From Apoderus coryli (lineage: Eukaryota > Arthropoda > Insecta > Coleoptera > Attelabidae), in contig OU452199.1 of NCBI GenBank assembly GCA_911728435.2, positions 21,338,860 through 21,402,859 of the forward strand: a stretch of DNA of 64,000 nt, in the 5' to 3' direction. The notes beneath the pieces were generated by a model. That model saw nothing but the letters and a program-made list of their open reading frames with translations. It was not told the origin of the DNA and made no database searches. Both the position numbers and the translations under genes were made by a program. Of this stretch, positions 41,040-52,200 are shown one piece after another. The first letter of the stretch is position 1. Every line of letters starts with the position of its first letter.

Positions 41040-42690
41040 TTTTATTTTAACACTTTCCTATACCTATCTTCAACTGTTTTTGAATAAATAGTTTATTTTG
41101 AATTTTGTTGGTCCAAAACAGGCCTCCGGAAAATATTTGCCATTTTGTTGGTTGAATAGACAGAATCTTGAATTTTGGAAGATAATTCAATATCATCTTA
41201 AGAATATCAACTATCTTGAGAGATTCACGCACTTGGTTACAGGGTGGTCGCGAATTACTGTAGTATGCTCTACTACTAAAAATAGGCATAAGTCAATTTT
41301 CTCAAATGGCGCACCTTGTATGTTATCAAATATTCTGAAATACAATCAAATTTGCTTTCAAATGATGTATCATGTTCCTATACCTAAACTGTAAGGTTTC
41401 TGAAATAAAAACAAGTTTGTATAAAAAGTGGATTATTTTGCTATGTTTTAATTAGATGCCATGAATTTGTCATTAGACGTCATGAAAATTTGTAATTGTA
41501 ATATTTTAACATTTAGTGTTGTTTATCTGTGGTGAATAGAAGAAAATAATCACTCAAATGAAGTTTATTATTAATGGTTTATTATTCATGAGCAAATTGA
41601 CAAATTTATAGAAATAAAATTAGAAAATTTACTGAAATCTATCCTGATTTACAACCAATGAACAAGAGAAAGTTTGCACGGCCACAAAATAATTTCATTA
41701 ACTATGGGTCACAATTTAAAACAAACTACTTATAGTATGTCAAAAAACAAACAGGTACAGTTAAAAAGCAAATAACAAAGCGAACTCAATAACATTACAA
41801 TAAAAAAGTAAAACATTTATAATAAATTTTCAAAATGACTACCATTGGTTTCCAAACATTTTGAAATCTGGGTCATTACAGGTAGATTTGTGGCCCTCCT
41901 AATTTCACGAACATCTAGCTCTTCAATGCAGAGCTAGATGTCAAAATATTATAATTACAGTTTTTCATGACATTTAATGACAAATTCATTGCTACCTAAT
42001 TAAAATGTAGCAAAATAATCCATTTTTGATACAAACTTCTATTTATTTCACAAAGCGTATATATTATAGTGTTGTTGTATCTATGCTTATTATTTTTTTT
42101 TGTAAGGGTCCGTTCGCCAAGTTATTTGTCATTTGAGAAAGGATACTATTGTAATTTGCGAGCCCCTGTAACCAAGTGCGTCAATTTCTTAAGATAGTTG
42201 ATATTCTTAAGATGTTATTGATCTACCTTTTTTTGTAGAGAAAGGGTATGTCTAGCGCAAGACAGAAAAGTCAAAAATACAACATTTTATTACGAACCAT
42301 GCGCTATTTTTAAATTTCAAAGATCGTAAACGCTCATTGAGTAAAAATAGCCCATACGCCTTGTGGTTTTGTCATGGTTTTGTCGCGCTATTTATTTATT
42401 TGGTTTAAAGAAGCTAGAACGCTTTGTGAGCTATTTTTTTTTTCGGAGAATCAAGGTCGATGGCAGGTTAGATGGTTATGTAAAACAAGACATAGGATTA
42501 CTTAGAAAATATTGTTATTTCCAATTTTTTTTTTACGTTTGTGACACCAACTTCCTTATTTCAAACAGAACATACTGTGTTGTATTGCATATATTGCATT
42601 TATATTCATTACCCCTTTTGACATATTTTGTCTTAACATTTCCCTATACTTACCTATCTTCAACTACTGTTTTTGAATGAAAAATGTATG
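41040..42690. mobile_element. long inverted-repeat derivative of a mariner-like element
   Basis: The arms are inverted copies: 41050-41095 matches 42645-42680 (CCTATCTTCAACT...TTTTTGAAT), 41180-41270 matches 42137-42230 (ACTTGGTTACAGGG, AGATAGTTGATATTCTTAAG), and 41400-41500 matches 41950-42060 (AAAATAATCC, CATGAATTTGTCATTA). The loop, 41530-41925, includes a minus-strand transposase tail. This is an internally deleted element with arms of roughly half a kilobase. Confidence 0.7.
41835..41945 (-). pseudogene. transposase C-terminal remnant in the loop of the inverted-repeat element
   Basis: The minus strand reads LCIEELDVREIRRATNLP, VMTQISKCLETNGSHFEN, LL and stop. It ends like the intact transposases (CMESNGSHFQHLLM). 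It ties the 41040-42690 element to the DD41D mariner-like group. Confidence 0.6.
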
Positions 42691-43120
42691 TAAAAGTATG
42701 TGTTTGGCGACATCTAGTTTCTGTTGGTAATATGCCGAGTGAACAACAATTCACTATATCGACTGCGCGTAAGGTCACTGACCCCATAATGCAAAATTAC
42801 CAACACATAGATGCGCCGAGCGCCGATACTCCCTTTAGAGGGAGAGGGATATTTGAAATGGGTTTGTTTAACGACACAAGACTTACTTCCAAGAGTTTGT
42901 CTGTCAACCACTATACTTTCATTAGCCAGCCGTTTCGTCGATCAACGACTCATCAGCCAAATACCGTGGTATATACCGTGTGGGACACGGTACAGAGATG
43001 TAAAAGTATGTGTTTGGCGACATCTAGTTTCTGTTGGTAATATGCCGAGTGAACAACAATTTACTATATCGACTGCGCGTAAGGCCACTGACCCCATAAT
43101 GCAAAATTACCAACACAGAT
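42690..43120. repeat. hammerhead-bearing repeat with direct terminal duplication
   Basis: A ~110 bp segment starting TGTAAAAGTATGTGTTTGGC occurs at 42690 and again at 43000. Between lies a unit with GAAATGGGTTTGTTTAACG, GTTTGTCTGTCAACCAC and the motif at 42917-42961. Sequence and order match 8975-9417, but here the arrangement is direct rather than inverted, as in pseudo-LTRs of Penelope-like elements. Confidence 0.6.
42917..42961 (-). ncRNA. hammerhead-like motif, cleavage triplet mutated
   Basis: Minus strand: CTGATGA (42956-42950), stem II GTCG/CGAC (42949-42946 with 42940-42937) with loop TTGAT, GAAA (42936-42933), then C-GGCT-GGC where GTC is expected. Stem I is not convincing (TTTGG against TAATG). 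It is probably an inactive member of the family at 9038 and 28645. Confidence 0.5.
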
Positions 43121-43640
43121 AATATAAAAATGTATATTCAATTTTTTTGACCCAAAACAGGTCTGCTGAAAAAAAGTAATTTCGATGTTTGCAAAGAGAT
43201 GTCTGAGAATATTCAACTGCGTTGACCCGTTATCTCACACTTGTGTGAAGTCTGCGCCACACTTCAGCTCCGGGCTTCCTCCACCATTCAATTACCCCTG
43301 CATGCGCGTAGGCGCATTTTACATGTTCTGCGCAATTATGCGCATAGCAACCCTGCACATTTAGAAAATAATTTTTATACTATTGTGGACTGAAAAAAGT
43401 GCAGTAATTTGACATTTATTTATATTAGCACCAATTGTAATACTTAATAATTTAATAAACAGGTGAATTCGCATATAACAGTAAACATAACTGAAAAATA
43501 ATTTTGTGGCGTAGCGGACAAAATGACTGGTTTTACCTCCCTGTTGAAAATGCCAGATAGAACCATATAAAAAAAAATTATATGGATTAATACGGTTGAT
43601 ATTGTGTATTTGAAACAGCAATTCCAAACTAAAAACATAT
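43121..43640. other. unassigned sequence
   Basis: It begins with a short GC-rich patch (43220-43350, with TGCGCATAGCA-like words) and becomes AT-rich. No coding region is recognised; frames on the minus strand here have no family features. Confidence 0.3.
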
Positions 43641-43649
43641 TTGAAATAA

Positions 43650-44690
43650 TTAGTATGAATCAGGAATATCCACAAGAATCCAATAAAATCTTAAATGGAT
43701 TTAATATGGTTTTATATGCGAATCCAAATGCAAAAGCTATTGGAATTAATTTGTAGTTATCAGATTCTATCAGGATTGCCCACTAGAACCTGTTTACATT
43801 TAGAACGGATTTAATATGCAGAAGCTATTGGAATTAATTTGTAGCTATCAGATTCTACCAGGATTGCCCACAAGAACCTGTTTAAATCTCGAACGGATTT
43901 AATATGGTTTTATAGGCAAACCCAAATGCAAAAGCTATATATTAATATGGTTTTATAGGCAAATCCAAATGCAAAAGCTATTGGAATTAATTTGTAGCTA
44001 TCAGATTCCATCAGGATTGCCCACTAGAACCTCTTTAAATCTAAAACGAATTTAATATGGTTTTATAGGCAAATCCAAATGCAGAAGCTATTGGAATTAA
44101 TTTGTAGCTATCAGATTCTATCAGGATTGCCCACTAGAACCTGTTTAATTCTAGAACGAATTTAATATGGTTTTATAGGCAAATCCAAATGCAAAAGCTA
44201 TTGGAATTAATTTGTAGCTATCAGATTCTATCAGGATTGCCCACTAGAACCTGTTTAAATCTAGAACGGATTTAATATGGTTTTATAGGCAAATCCAAAT
44301 GCAGAAGCTATTGGAATTAATTTGTAGCTATCAGATTCTATCAGGATTGCCCACCAGAACCTGTTTAAATCTAGGACGGATTTAATATGGTTTTATAGGC
44401 AAATCCAAATGCAAAAGCTATTGGAATTAATTTGTAGCTATCAGATTCTATCAGGATTGCGCAATGTAAACTATTTACACCTACAACGGATTTTATATGG
44501 TTTTATAGGCCAATCCAAATGCAAAAGCTATTGGAATTAATTTGTAGCTACCAGATTCTATCAGGATTGCCCACTAGAACCTGTTTAAATCTAGGACGGA
44601 TTTAGTATGGTTTTATAGGCAAATCCAAATGCAAAAGCTAAAGAAATTAATTTGTATCTATCCGATTTTAAACCAATAGAAACTGTTTAG
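43650..44690 (+). repeat. 110 bp minisatellite array, about 9-10 copies
   Basis: ATATGGTTTTATAGGCAAAT recurs at 43945, 44055, 44165, 44275, 44385, 44495 and 44605, exactly 110 bp apart. Each unit also has GCAAAAGCTATTGGAATTAA and ATCAGGATTGCCCACTAGAA. The left end (43650-43920) holds irregular and truncated units, and the last unit decays by 44690. No ORF spans the array. Confidence 0.9.
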
Positions 44691-46269
44691 ATGTAGAGCG
44701 TAAAATCAATGCGTGTCTATGAGGATTTATGAGATTTAAAATTAAATGATTTGGATACTTTATTCCATCGTCATTGGCATTACATTCAATAACACATGAA
44801 CATAACAATAGGGTTTTCCATGGAATTTAAACATCTATACAAGCTAAAAATATTAACATAGTCAATATGAAAATATTGTAAGCTACACACGAGTCTCACC
44901 AGTTTGTAAAAAAGTGTTCGAACTTAAATTAAAATTTCTTTAAAATTTATTCTACTATTATAACTACATAATTATAGAATTAAAGGTGTTAATTATTTTC
45001 TTTAAATACTTATTTATAATCATTTTCAATTAAAAATCTGAAGAAAAGTTTCAGTCTGAGTTTTTCTTGTAACATTGTAGTAAGTATTCAATTCCTCTTA
45101 CGTTGTAAGAGGGAATTGACATCTAGAAAAGCCCTTTAGTAGTTGACATTGAGTGTCTTTAAATGGTGAGTGGTATAATTATGTTGGTTTATATTCTAAA
45201 TATTTTGACATTTGCACCACTACCGGTTTTACTATAAGTTGGTTCCTATAAACTTTCTTATTTCAAATGGAAATCCCTGTATACCTATTATAAATAAATT
45301 ATAACTATTCAATTTTGTTGAAAAACATTAAGGTCTATAGTATTATAGAATTATTTACCTCTTCGTCGAATTAATTTTCATTTATTATTAATATTTTTTA
45401 TATATGTCTAGAATTATTGTTTTAAAAAACCAAAAACCAACTTTGGGATTTGTGGACAAAAAAAAGTCTGCACTCGGTTACATGTAGTTTTTTTCTATTT
45501 TAAAATTACATGTCAATATTTATCTCAATGTTCACCTAAACCAAAATATAAAATAGTTTATATAGCAAAATATTAATAATACCTAATCGATGAGTAGTAA
45601 TTTAACTTTTTGGTTTTTAAATTGAAAAAAAAAAATAATTAAAATGACAAAAAATTGCAACTTTTATTTTTTTTTTGCTTCAATAATTTTTTATAAAAAA
45701 CGGTTAGCCTTAAGCTCATGAAATATGAGATCAAATAAAAAGTATGGGAAAGGAACTTCTCGAATTTAAGCAGATATATAGGGTGTCCCATTTAAGATTA
45801 TCCCATAAAAATACAATTTAGATAATGTGACCACCCTGAAAAATTACAACTTAGAGGTCAATAAAATCCAGTAAAACGAAGAAAATAAGGGAATTCAAAT
45901 GGATCTGACATTAAAAATTGGTATGTATTTTGATTCTGTAGTAACCACAACGAACGCCTTAAATTTATGTCAAAAGTAACCATTATTTACAAATATTTTA
46001 AAAACTACTGGACTTAGGCTTATCAGACCTTATGTCATTGTTCTTGTCTTTTAGATCGCCATTCATTTTTGTTAAAATGTACAGGGTGTCACATTAAGAA
46101 AAAGCAAGTATGGTCTGCTGCGTGTTTGTAAACTACCCTGTATAATTGAAAACATTTCAGGGTTGTACATCTCTTCAGTGCCTAAAAGTTTTGTAAAGAA
46201 TTTGTTTGTCTATCGCTTATAGATCTTGAGATATCTTCCGCCAACACACTAATGGGCCACCCTGTATAT
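44691..46269. other. unassigned AT-rich sequence with transposon-end-like words
   Basis: AGGGTGTCCC occurs at about 45780, CAGGGTGTCAC at 46083 and CCACCCTGTATA at about 46258. The outer pair could bound a ~490 bp mariner-type MITE, but extended inverted repeats were not confirmed by eye. Nothing coding is seen. Confidence 0.3.
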
Positions 46270-47100
46270 CCAACCTTCCAGATTCGCTCAAATTTTGTAC
46301 TCTTTATATGTATGCTGATGACAGTCAAATTAAACATTAATTTTTTTTAAGTGACATGAACAGGACATTTAGTTAACTGGTCGAACCAACATCAACTAAC
46401 TATTAATGCTTCTAAAACTAAAATCTTAGCATTTGGTAGATCTAAATCCGTAGTGGAAAATAACCTTGTTATAACAATTGAGAATCGAGTTCTGCAGTTC
46501 AGCTAGGTATTGAAATGGATTCTGATTTACGGTTTAAAAGCTATGTTACAAAATGCATTGGCAAAGCATATGCTTCATTAAAAATGCTTTACCCTCATAG
46601 ACATAGCCTACATGACCAGTTGAAAATAAAGTTAAGTAATTTTAACTACTGCGACATTGTTTATGGGCCATGTTTGTTGAAAAGTGATCAGGATCGCATC
46701 CAGCGTGTGCAGAAATCATGCTTGCGTTATATCTATGGTATTCGCAAGTATGATCCCATAAATCACAAATTGACTTCTGCAAATTGGCTTTCAATGAAGA
46801 GCAGAAGACTCCATCATGCTGCGTGTTTCTATCAAGGTCTGATGTCTACCAGGTGCCCACCGTATCTTTATAATAAAATAAGTTTCAGGTCAGATATACA
46901 CAACATAAACCTCAGATTTATGGGTCGCATATCTCCACCACCACATAGGACTTCATCATTCGAGCGAGCTTTTACCTACGATTAATACGTATATAATAAT
47001 ATGTGTATATGTTTTCGGAACTCTATGATTAGTTTTTACTTTTAATTTATAATTATCTGTATTATGAGTATCTGCAAATAAACTGCTTATTATTATTATA
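46270..47100 (+). pseudogene. 5'-truncated LINE reverse transcriptase with 3' tail
   Basis: LKFCTLYMYADDSQIK (about 46290) holds the catalytic YADD. After a corrupted stretch, the frame from 46515 is open for 156 codons: MDSDLRFKSYVTKCIGKA, LSNFNYCDIVYGPCL, LRYIYGIRKYDPINHKL, ANWLSMKSRRLHHAACF, RCPPYLYNKI, then a stop at 46983. These are the C-terminal blocks of jockey/CR1-like RT. The 3' end is AATAAACTGCTTATTATTAT at 47080-47100. Stops between the YADD and 46515 make it a pseudogene. Confidence 0.8.
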
Positions 47101-49246
47101 TAGGTATTTTTTGATTCTCTAAATGAAATATTGCCTTCCGCGGAATCAATACTAAAGGAACTTGATGCTCATTAGTGCTTGTGTACTTTGGTTGATTTTC
47201 ATCGTTTAATTGATGTACCTACTGTTATTTAATATAGTTAAGCTTTAGTTATTGTTGGTTTTTGTATACATTGCTCTGTCAATGGAACTTGTTCTGTTGA
47301 GTACTAAAGCTATTATTATTATTCCTCTTTTTCTCTCAGGTTTCGATCCTGGATTAAATAGACCTCTATACGGGAGAATTCCAAGCATAATGTCTATTAT
47401 TATACGCTATATTCGGATGCCGAAATCGAGTGGAGTGATGTAGATTCTCCCTCTGTCTGTATACCCCAGCTCGAAAAAGAAAATATGTGTGTTCGAGGCG
47501 CACAGACACAGACGGCCCTCATAATCCCTACCGTCTCCGACCCCGGCAGGTGTCAGGGGAGCATGGCCGATCGTTTAGTTCTCATCCACTCCATACTCCG
47601 CATGGTTGGAGTATGAATTCCTTCTGCAACCTGCTTGCTAAGTTTTCTGCCATAATATGGCAAGCAGGGATCTTCTGTAGATTTGAAGTCAGCGTATGTC
47701 GCATGCCCCCTAATGACCCTATGACCAAACCACACGGACTCCATTGGGGGAGTTTGCGGGTGGCTTGTAGCGCGGGTATCGCGATGGTTGGATCTCTTAG
47801 CCGTGCACATACTTATACATTTCATTCCTCGCCCTTGTCTAAATCAAAGATTAAATCTTAAATCACCGTGGATATTGTATTGCTTGGGAACCGAAGCTGT
47901 GACAACGAATGGAATGCGCACAAAAAAATCCTATATTGCCAAATTTTAACTACAAAAAATCACTATTTCTAAAAAAGAAGTAGTAGTAACTTGAAAATCG
48001 ATTTTTTACAATTACAAATAATAATAATAAAAAAAGCTCAGCATTTTTAAGTGGTTGTTTGTTTTATTTTTATATAATAACTAAAATTTTTACCACTGAA
48101 TATTAAAATAGGGAAAAGAAATCACGATCTTCTCTAAATTGGCAATACCACGCGAAATAGGTGGTTAGACGCCGCCTGAATGATCCTAATTGGTGCGTAG
48201 ACCCTCGCACGGAAATTGAGCACATTATAATAACTTTAGGATTATAAGAGAAGATGACAACAGCGAGACTGATGATAATGATGATGCTCAAGTTGACGAA
48301 ATCACAGATTGCCACCTTCTATAAAGTATTTTAGTATATTTAAATATTTCGATTAAATAATCGAAATATTTAAAATTATAGTTTCCAAACGTGACTTAAA
48401 TCAACAAAGAGATCCAAGATATTTTAATTATTTTCGATAAGTGTTAAGTTGTTTTAGATTTTTTTGTTTAAATCAAGCAAGATTACCAAAGAATTTAATT
48501 TATTTCGTTAAGTTGTTTTAGAATGTTTTTGTTTTTTATTTTCATTTTTGGTATGCAAACTTTAGTAGGTACATATTTGAAATAAAATAAATAAATAAAT
48601 AAAATACTTCTTGGGTGTTATAACTTAATAGCAGTAGGTGCTTTTACCAAAACCGTGAAGACCTTTTCATTAATTTTAATTAATAAATGTTTATTAATTA
48701 TTACTAAACTTTTACAACGCACGCCGCTGGAAATTTTATGAATGAAATCAGCCATGTTTTATTACAACTGCATGCCCCTTGCCGACGCCGCGCTGTTACA
48801 GATCAATTTGCCAAACAATAAGTACTACAACAAAAAACAAACAAGTTTTAATTGATAAACATATAAAGTGTCATTTCAAAAATATTTTATGTTGTTGTTC
48901 GTTACCTCTGTAAACATGTCCATTGCGAAAGGACGTTGTTTCAATATAATCTAGATATCTATCATATTGAAAATAACAAACAAATATTTTCAAAATATGC
49001 TTTAATTCATGTTTACTGTATATAAATAATACTAACTTATAGTCATTGTTGTTTACAAGTTTGAATTTGCTAATGCCTTCCTAATTATTATTATGTTATT
49101 GTTTGGAGCTATTACAAAAATAAAGGTAGATATTATTCATATTGACTTTAGATAAAACTCATGATATAAATAGAAGATTGTCTATTCTGAACATTTATTT
49201 ATTTATAGTTCTTCAATAGCAAATTATTCAACCAAATAAGCCAAAA
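47101..49246. other. intergenic region with GC-rich island; upstream of the AMP-binding gene
   Basis: 47400-47830 is clearly richer in G+C than its surroundings and has frames open on both strands (about 124 and 90 codons). They have no recognisable domains and look like low-stop shadows of composition. The rest is AT-rich. The promoter and 5' UTR of the gene starting at 49247 must lie near 49000-49246, but no core promoter element stands out. Confidence 0.35.
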
Positions 49247-52200
49247 ATGAATTTTCTTGAATATGAAAATGGTATTTTAAAAACGTCCAAAGTTGATTTA
49301 CTTAATTATGATAAAAGTGGTGGAGTTGGTGCTACATATTTTAGGAAAATGAAACAACATTCTCATAAAATAGCCCAAGTAAGTTTTTTTAATATATTAT
49401 TACAGTGCAGTAATTTCTTGACTATACAGGGTGGTCCAACGAAAAGTTTGCACCTAGCTTTTCTCTTTTTTTTGTAGTCGAATGCGAAAATGCTCGGACA
49501 CGTCGATTTTGCTTTTGAGGGGGACACATTTTAAACATATTTTTCGATCTGCGCCTTTAACCCCCTAGCGGGGGTGAGTAACAACCCTAAAATTTTAAAT
49601 GGAAAGAGGAGTCTAATGACATATCATTTGAAAGGACACAAAATTGTCTTTCTAATGATACCCTATTTGTCGAATTTTACTAAAACAGTTAATACGAAAA
49701 CGACTTTAAAGACATTAAGCCGATAATTTTGGTATTAATGAGAAATACAAATAAGTTTTAATTATTACGACTGAAAACAACTACAATCATTTCTAAATTA
49801 TTTACTTTGAAGAAAAACGGGATTTCAAAAACACTATCTTATTTATCAGAACTAAATTCCTCACTAATCGTTTGCGTTTTTTGTTGAAATAAAAACTGCA
49901 GATACGTGTAGGAAAAGAATTTACACCGTTTATTTTAGTCTTTTCATTGATTCAGTTTGGTTGCTTCTCAAGTTATTTTACTTTTACCGTACAAAATGAT
50001 TTATTCCATTCTAGAACGAGTTGAAATTGTTAAACTTTATTTTCAAAATAATAGTAGTGCTAGACTTACGGCTCGCTTATTTAATGAGAGACATCCCGAT
50101 AAAAATGTGAATGATGTGTACGTTGGCAAGTTAGTTAAAAAGTTTGTAGATACCGGATCTGTCTGTAATGTAAAACACCAGCCGCAGAAACCGATCAGAA
50201 ATGAAGCTGTGGAAGTCGCTGTTTTAGGGCATGTTGAAATGGATCATAGTCAAAGTACCCGTCAACTAGCTGAAGCCTCAGGTGTCTCCCGTTCGTCCAT
50301 AATACGAATTTTAAAAGCGTACAAATTTCATCCGTACAAAATCAAATTAGTACAGGAACTAAATGAGGATGATCCTGATAGAAGGCTGCAATTTTGTGAA
50401 GCAATGAGCCAGCGTTTAATTGAAGATCCGCAATTATTATTTAACATTTGTTTTTCCGACGAATGCACATTTTATTTGAATGGAGCTGTAAATAGGCACA
50501 ATTGCCGTTACTGGGATGACAGTAACCCACATTTATTCCGTGAGGTTCATACCCAGTATCCTCAAAAAATAAACGTCTGGTGTGGCATATTAGGAAATCA
50601 TATTATAGGACCACTTTTTATTCCTGGAAATTTAACTGGTGAAGTGTACCTAAACATGCTTGAAGACACAATTGATCCTTTAATAACACAAATAATAGAA
50701 GATGACCAAAATCATACTGCTGATCGGCTTTATTTCCAGCAAGATGGAGCACCTCCGCACTATGTGGCTCCTGTAAGACAGTTCTTAGATGACCGGTTCC
50801 CTGGACGGTGGATTGGAAGGAGGGGCCCAATTGAATGGCCTGCCAGGTCACCGGATTTATCGCCTTTAGACTTTTTTCTTTGGGGGCACTTAAAAAATAA
50901 ATGTTTTGCCACGAAGCCCGAGTCCATAGAAGATCTTCGCCAACGCATTACAGAAGAGTGCAGAAACATAACACCTGATATGCTACAAAATGTTAGAAAT
51001 AGATTTGAACAAAATCTGTATTATTGTATGGAATCAAATGGGTCACATTTTCAACATTTGTTAATGTAACGTTTTAATAAATCAATTTAACAGCTTGTTT
51101 ACTTTTTTTACAAAGCAATGTTAAAACTAACAAACATTGGAATGTACTAACGATTGCAGGTGTTTTCACTCGCAATAATTAAAACTTATTTGTATTTCTC
51201 ATTAATACCAAAATTATCGGCTGAATGTCTTTAAAGTCGTTTTCGTATTAACTGTTTTAGTAAAATTCGACAAATAGGGTATCATTGGAAAGACAATTTT
51301 GTGTCCTTTCAAATGATATGTCATTAGACCCCTCTTTCCATTTAAAATTTTAGGGTTGTTACTCACCCCCGCTAGGGGGTTAAAGGCGCAGATCGAAAAA
51401 TATGTTTAAAATGTGTCCCCCTCAAAAGCAAAATCGACGTGTCCGAGCATTTTCGCATTCGACTACAAAAAAAAGAGAAAAGCTAGGTGCAAACTTTTCG
51501 TTGGACCACCCTGTATGTAAATACACTTCTTCTACGACTGTCTTTAAATGCCTTTATTATATGTTCAATCATAATTTGAAAATGTAGTACATTGTAATAC
51601 TGCTTTTCATTTCCCACTAGTTGCTGGGCAAATATTCAAATGCAAATATTCAAAAATGCACGAGTAAATTTCCTGGTAATGACAAAAATAGCATCGGTTA
51701 TGAAAAATCACCATAGCAACGCCGACAAAACAATTAATCCAAATTGACAGTTCAAATTATTTTGCTAATTTCGAAGGTTTCAAAACTATTTATATAATTA
51801 AAAACAGTGATATAGTGAATATAGTTTAACACCACCTATAGTCAATTTAATAGTTTTAACTCATCGTATTTAAGCTTACGCCAACAGGGCGAGTATATAG
51901 GTAAGTTTCGAAAAACAAATATTTTCCTACAAATTATGATGTTGAATTTAATCAAACGCATAAAAACAGTCGTAGAAAAAGTATAGTGTGAAACTCACAT
52001 GAAATGACCATTGCCTGCGGCTCATGCTGCAAACGATCTTATTCGTAAGAAATATATGTCATTTCATGTTCATATACTATTGCCATTTGGTCATTCTTTA
52101 AAGGCGATGTCTATTCCATTATGTTTTCTCCAGCAACAAAAACGGAAATCAAAAAACTTATCTTTATGCAGTCCTAACGTTTCAGGAAGCAATCTGTTCC

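Noticed and set aside
47487..47861. A 124-codon protein gene in the GC-rich island
   Set aside because: No domain, no splice context, and an equally open antisense frame; composition explains it.
50618..50969. Antisense open frames inside the transposase gene (and the mirror frames at 58188-58539)
   Set aside because: They are exact shadows of the intact transposase reading frames, duplicated because the element is duplicated, and have no family features.
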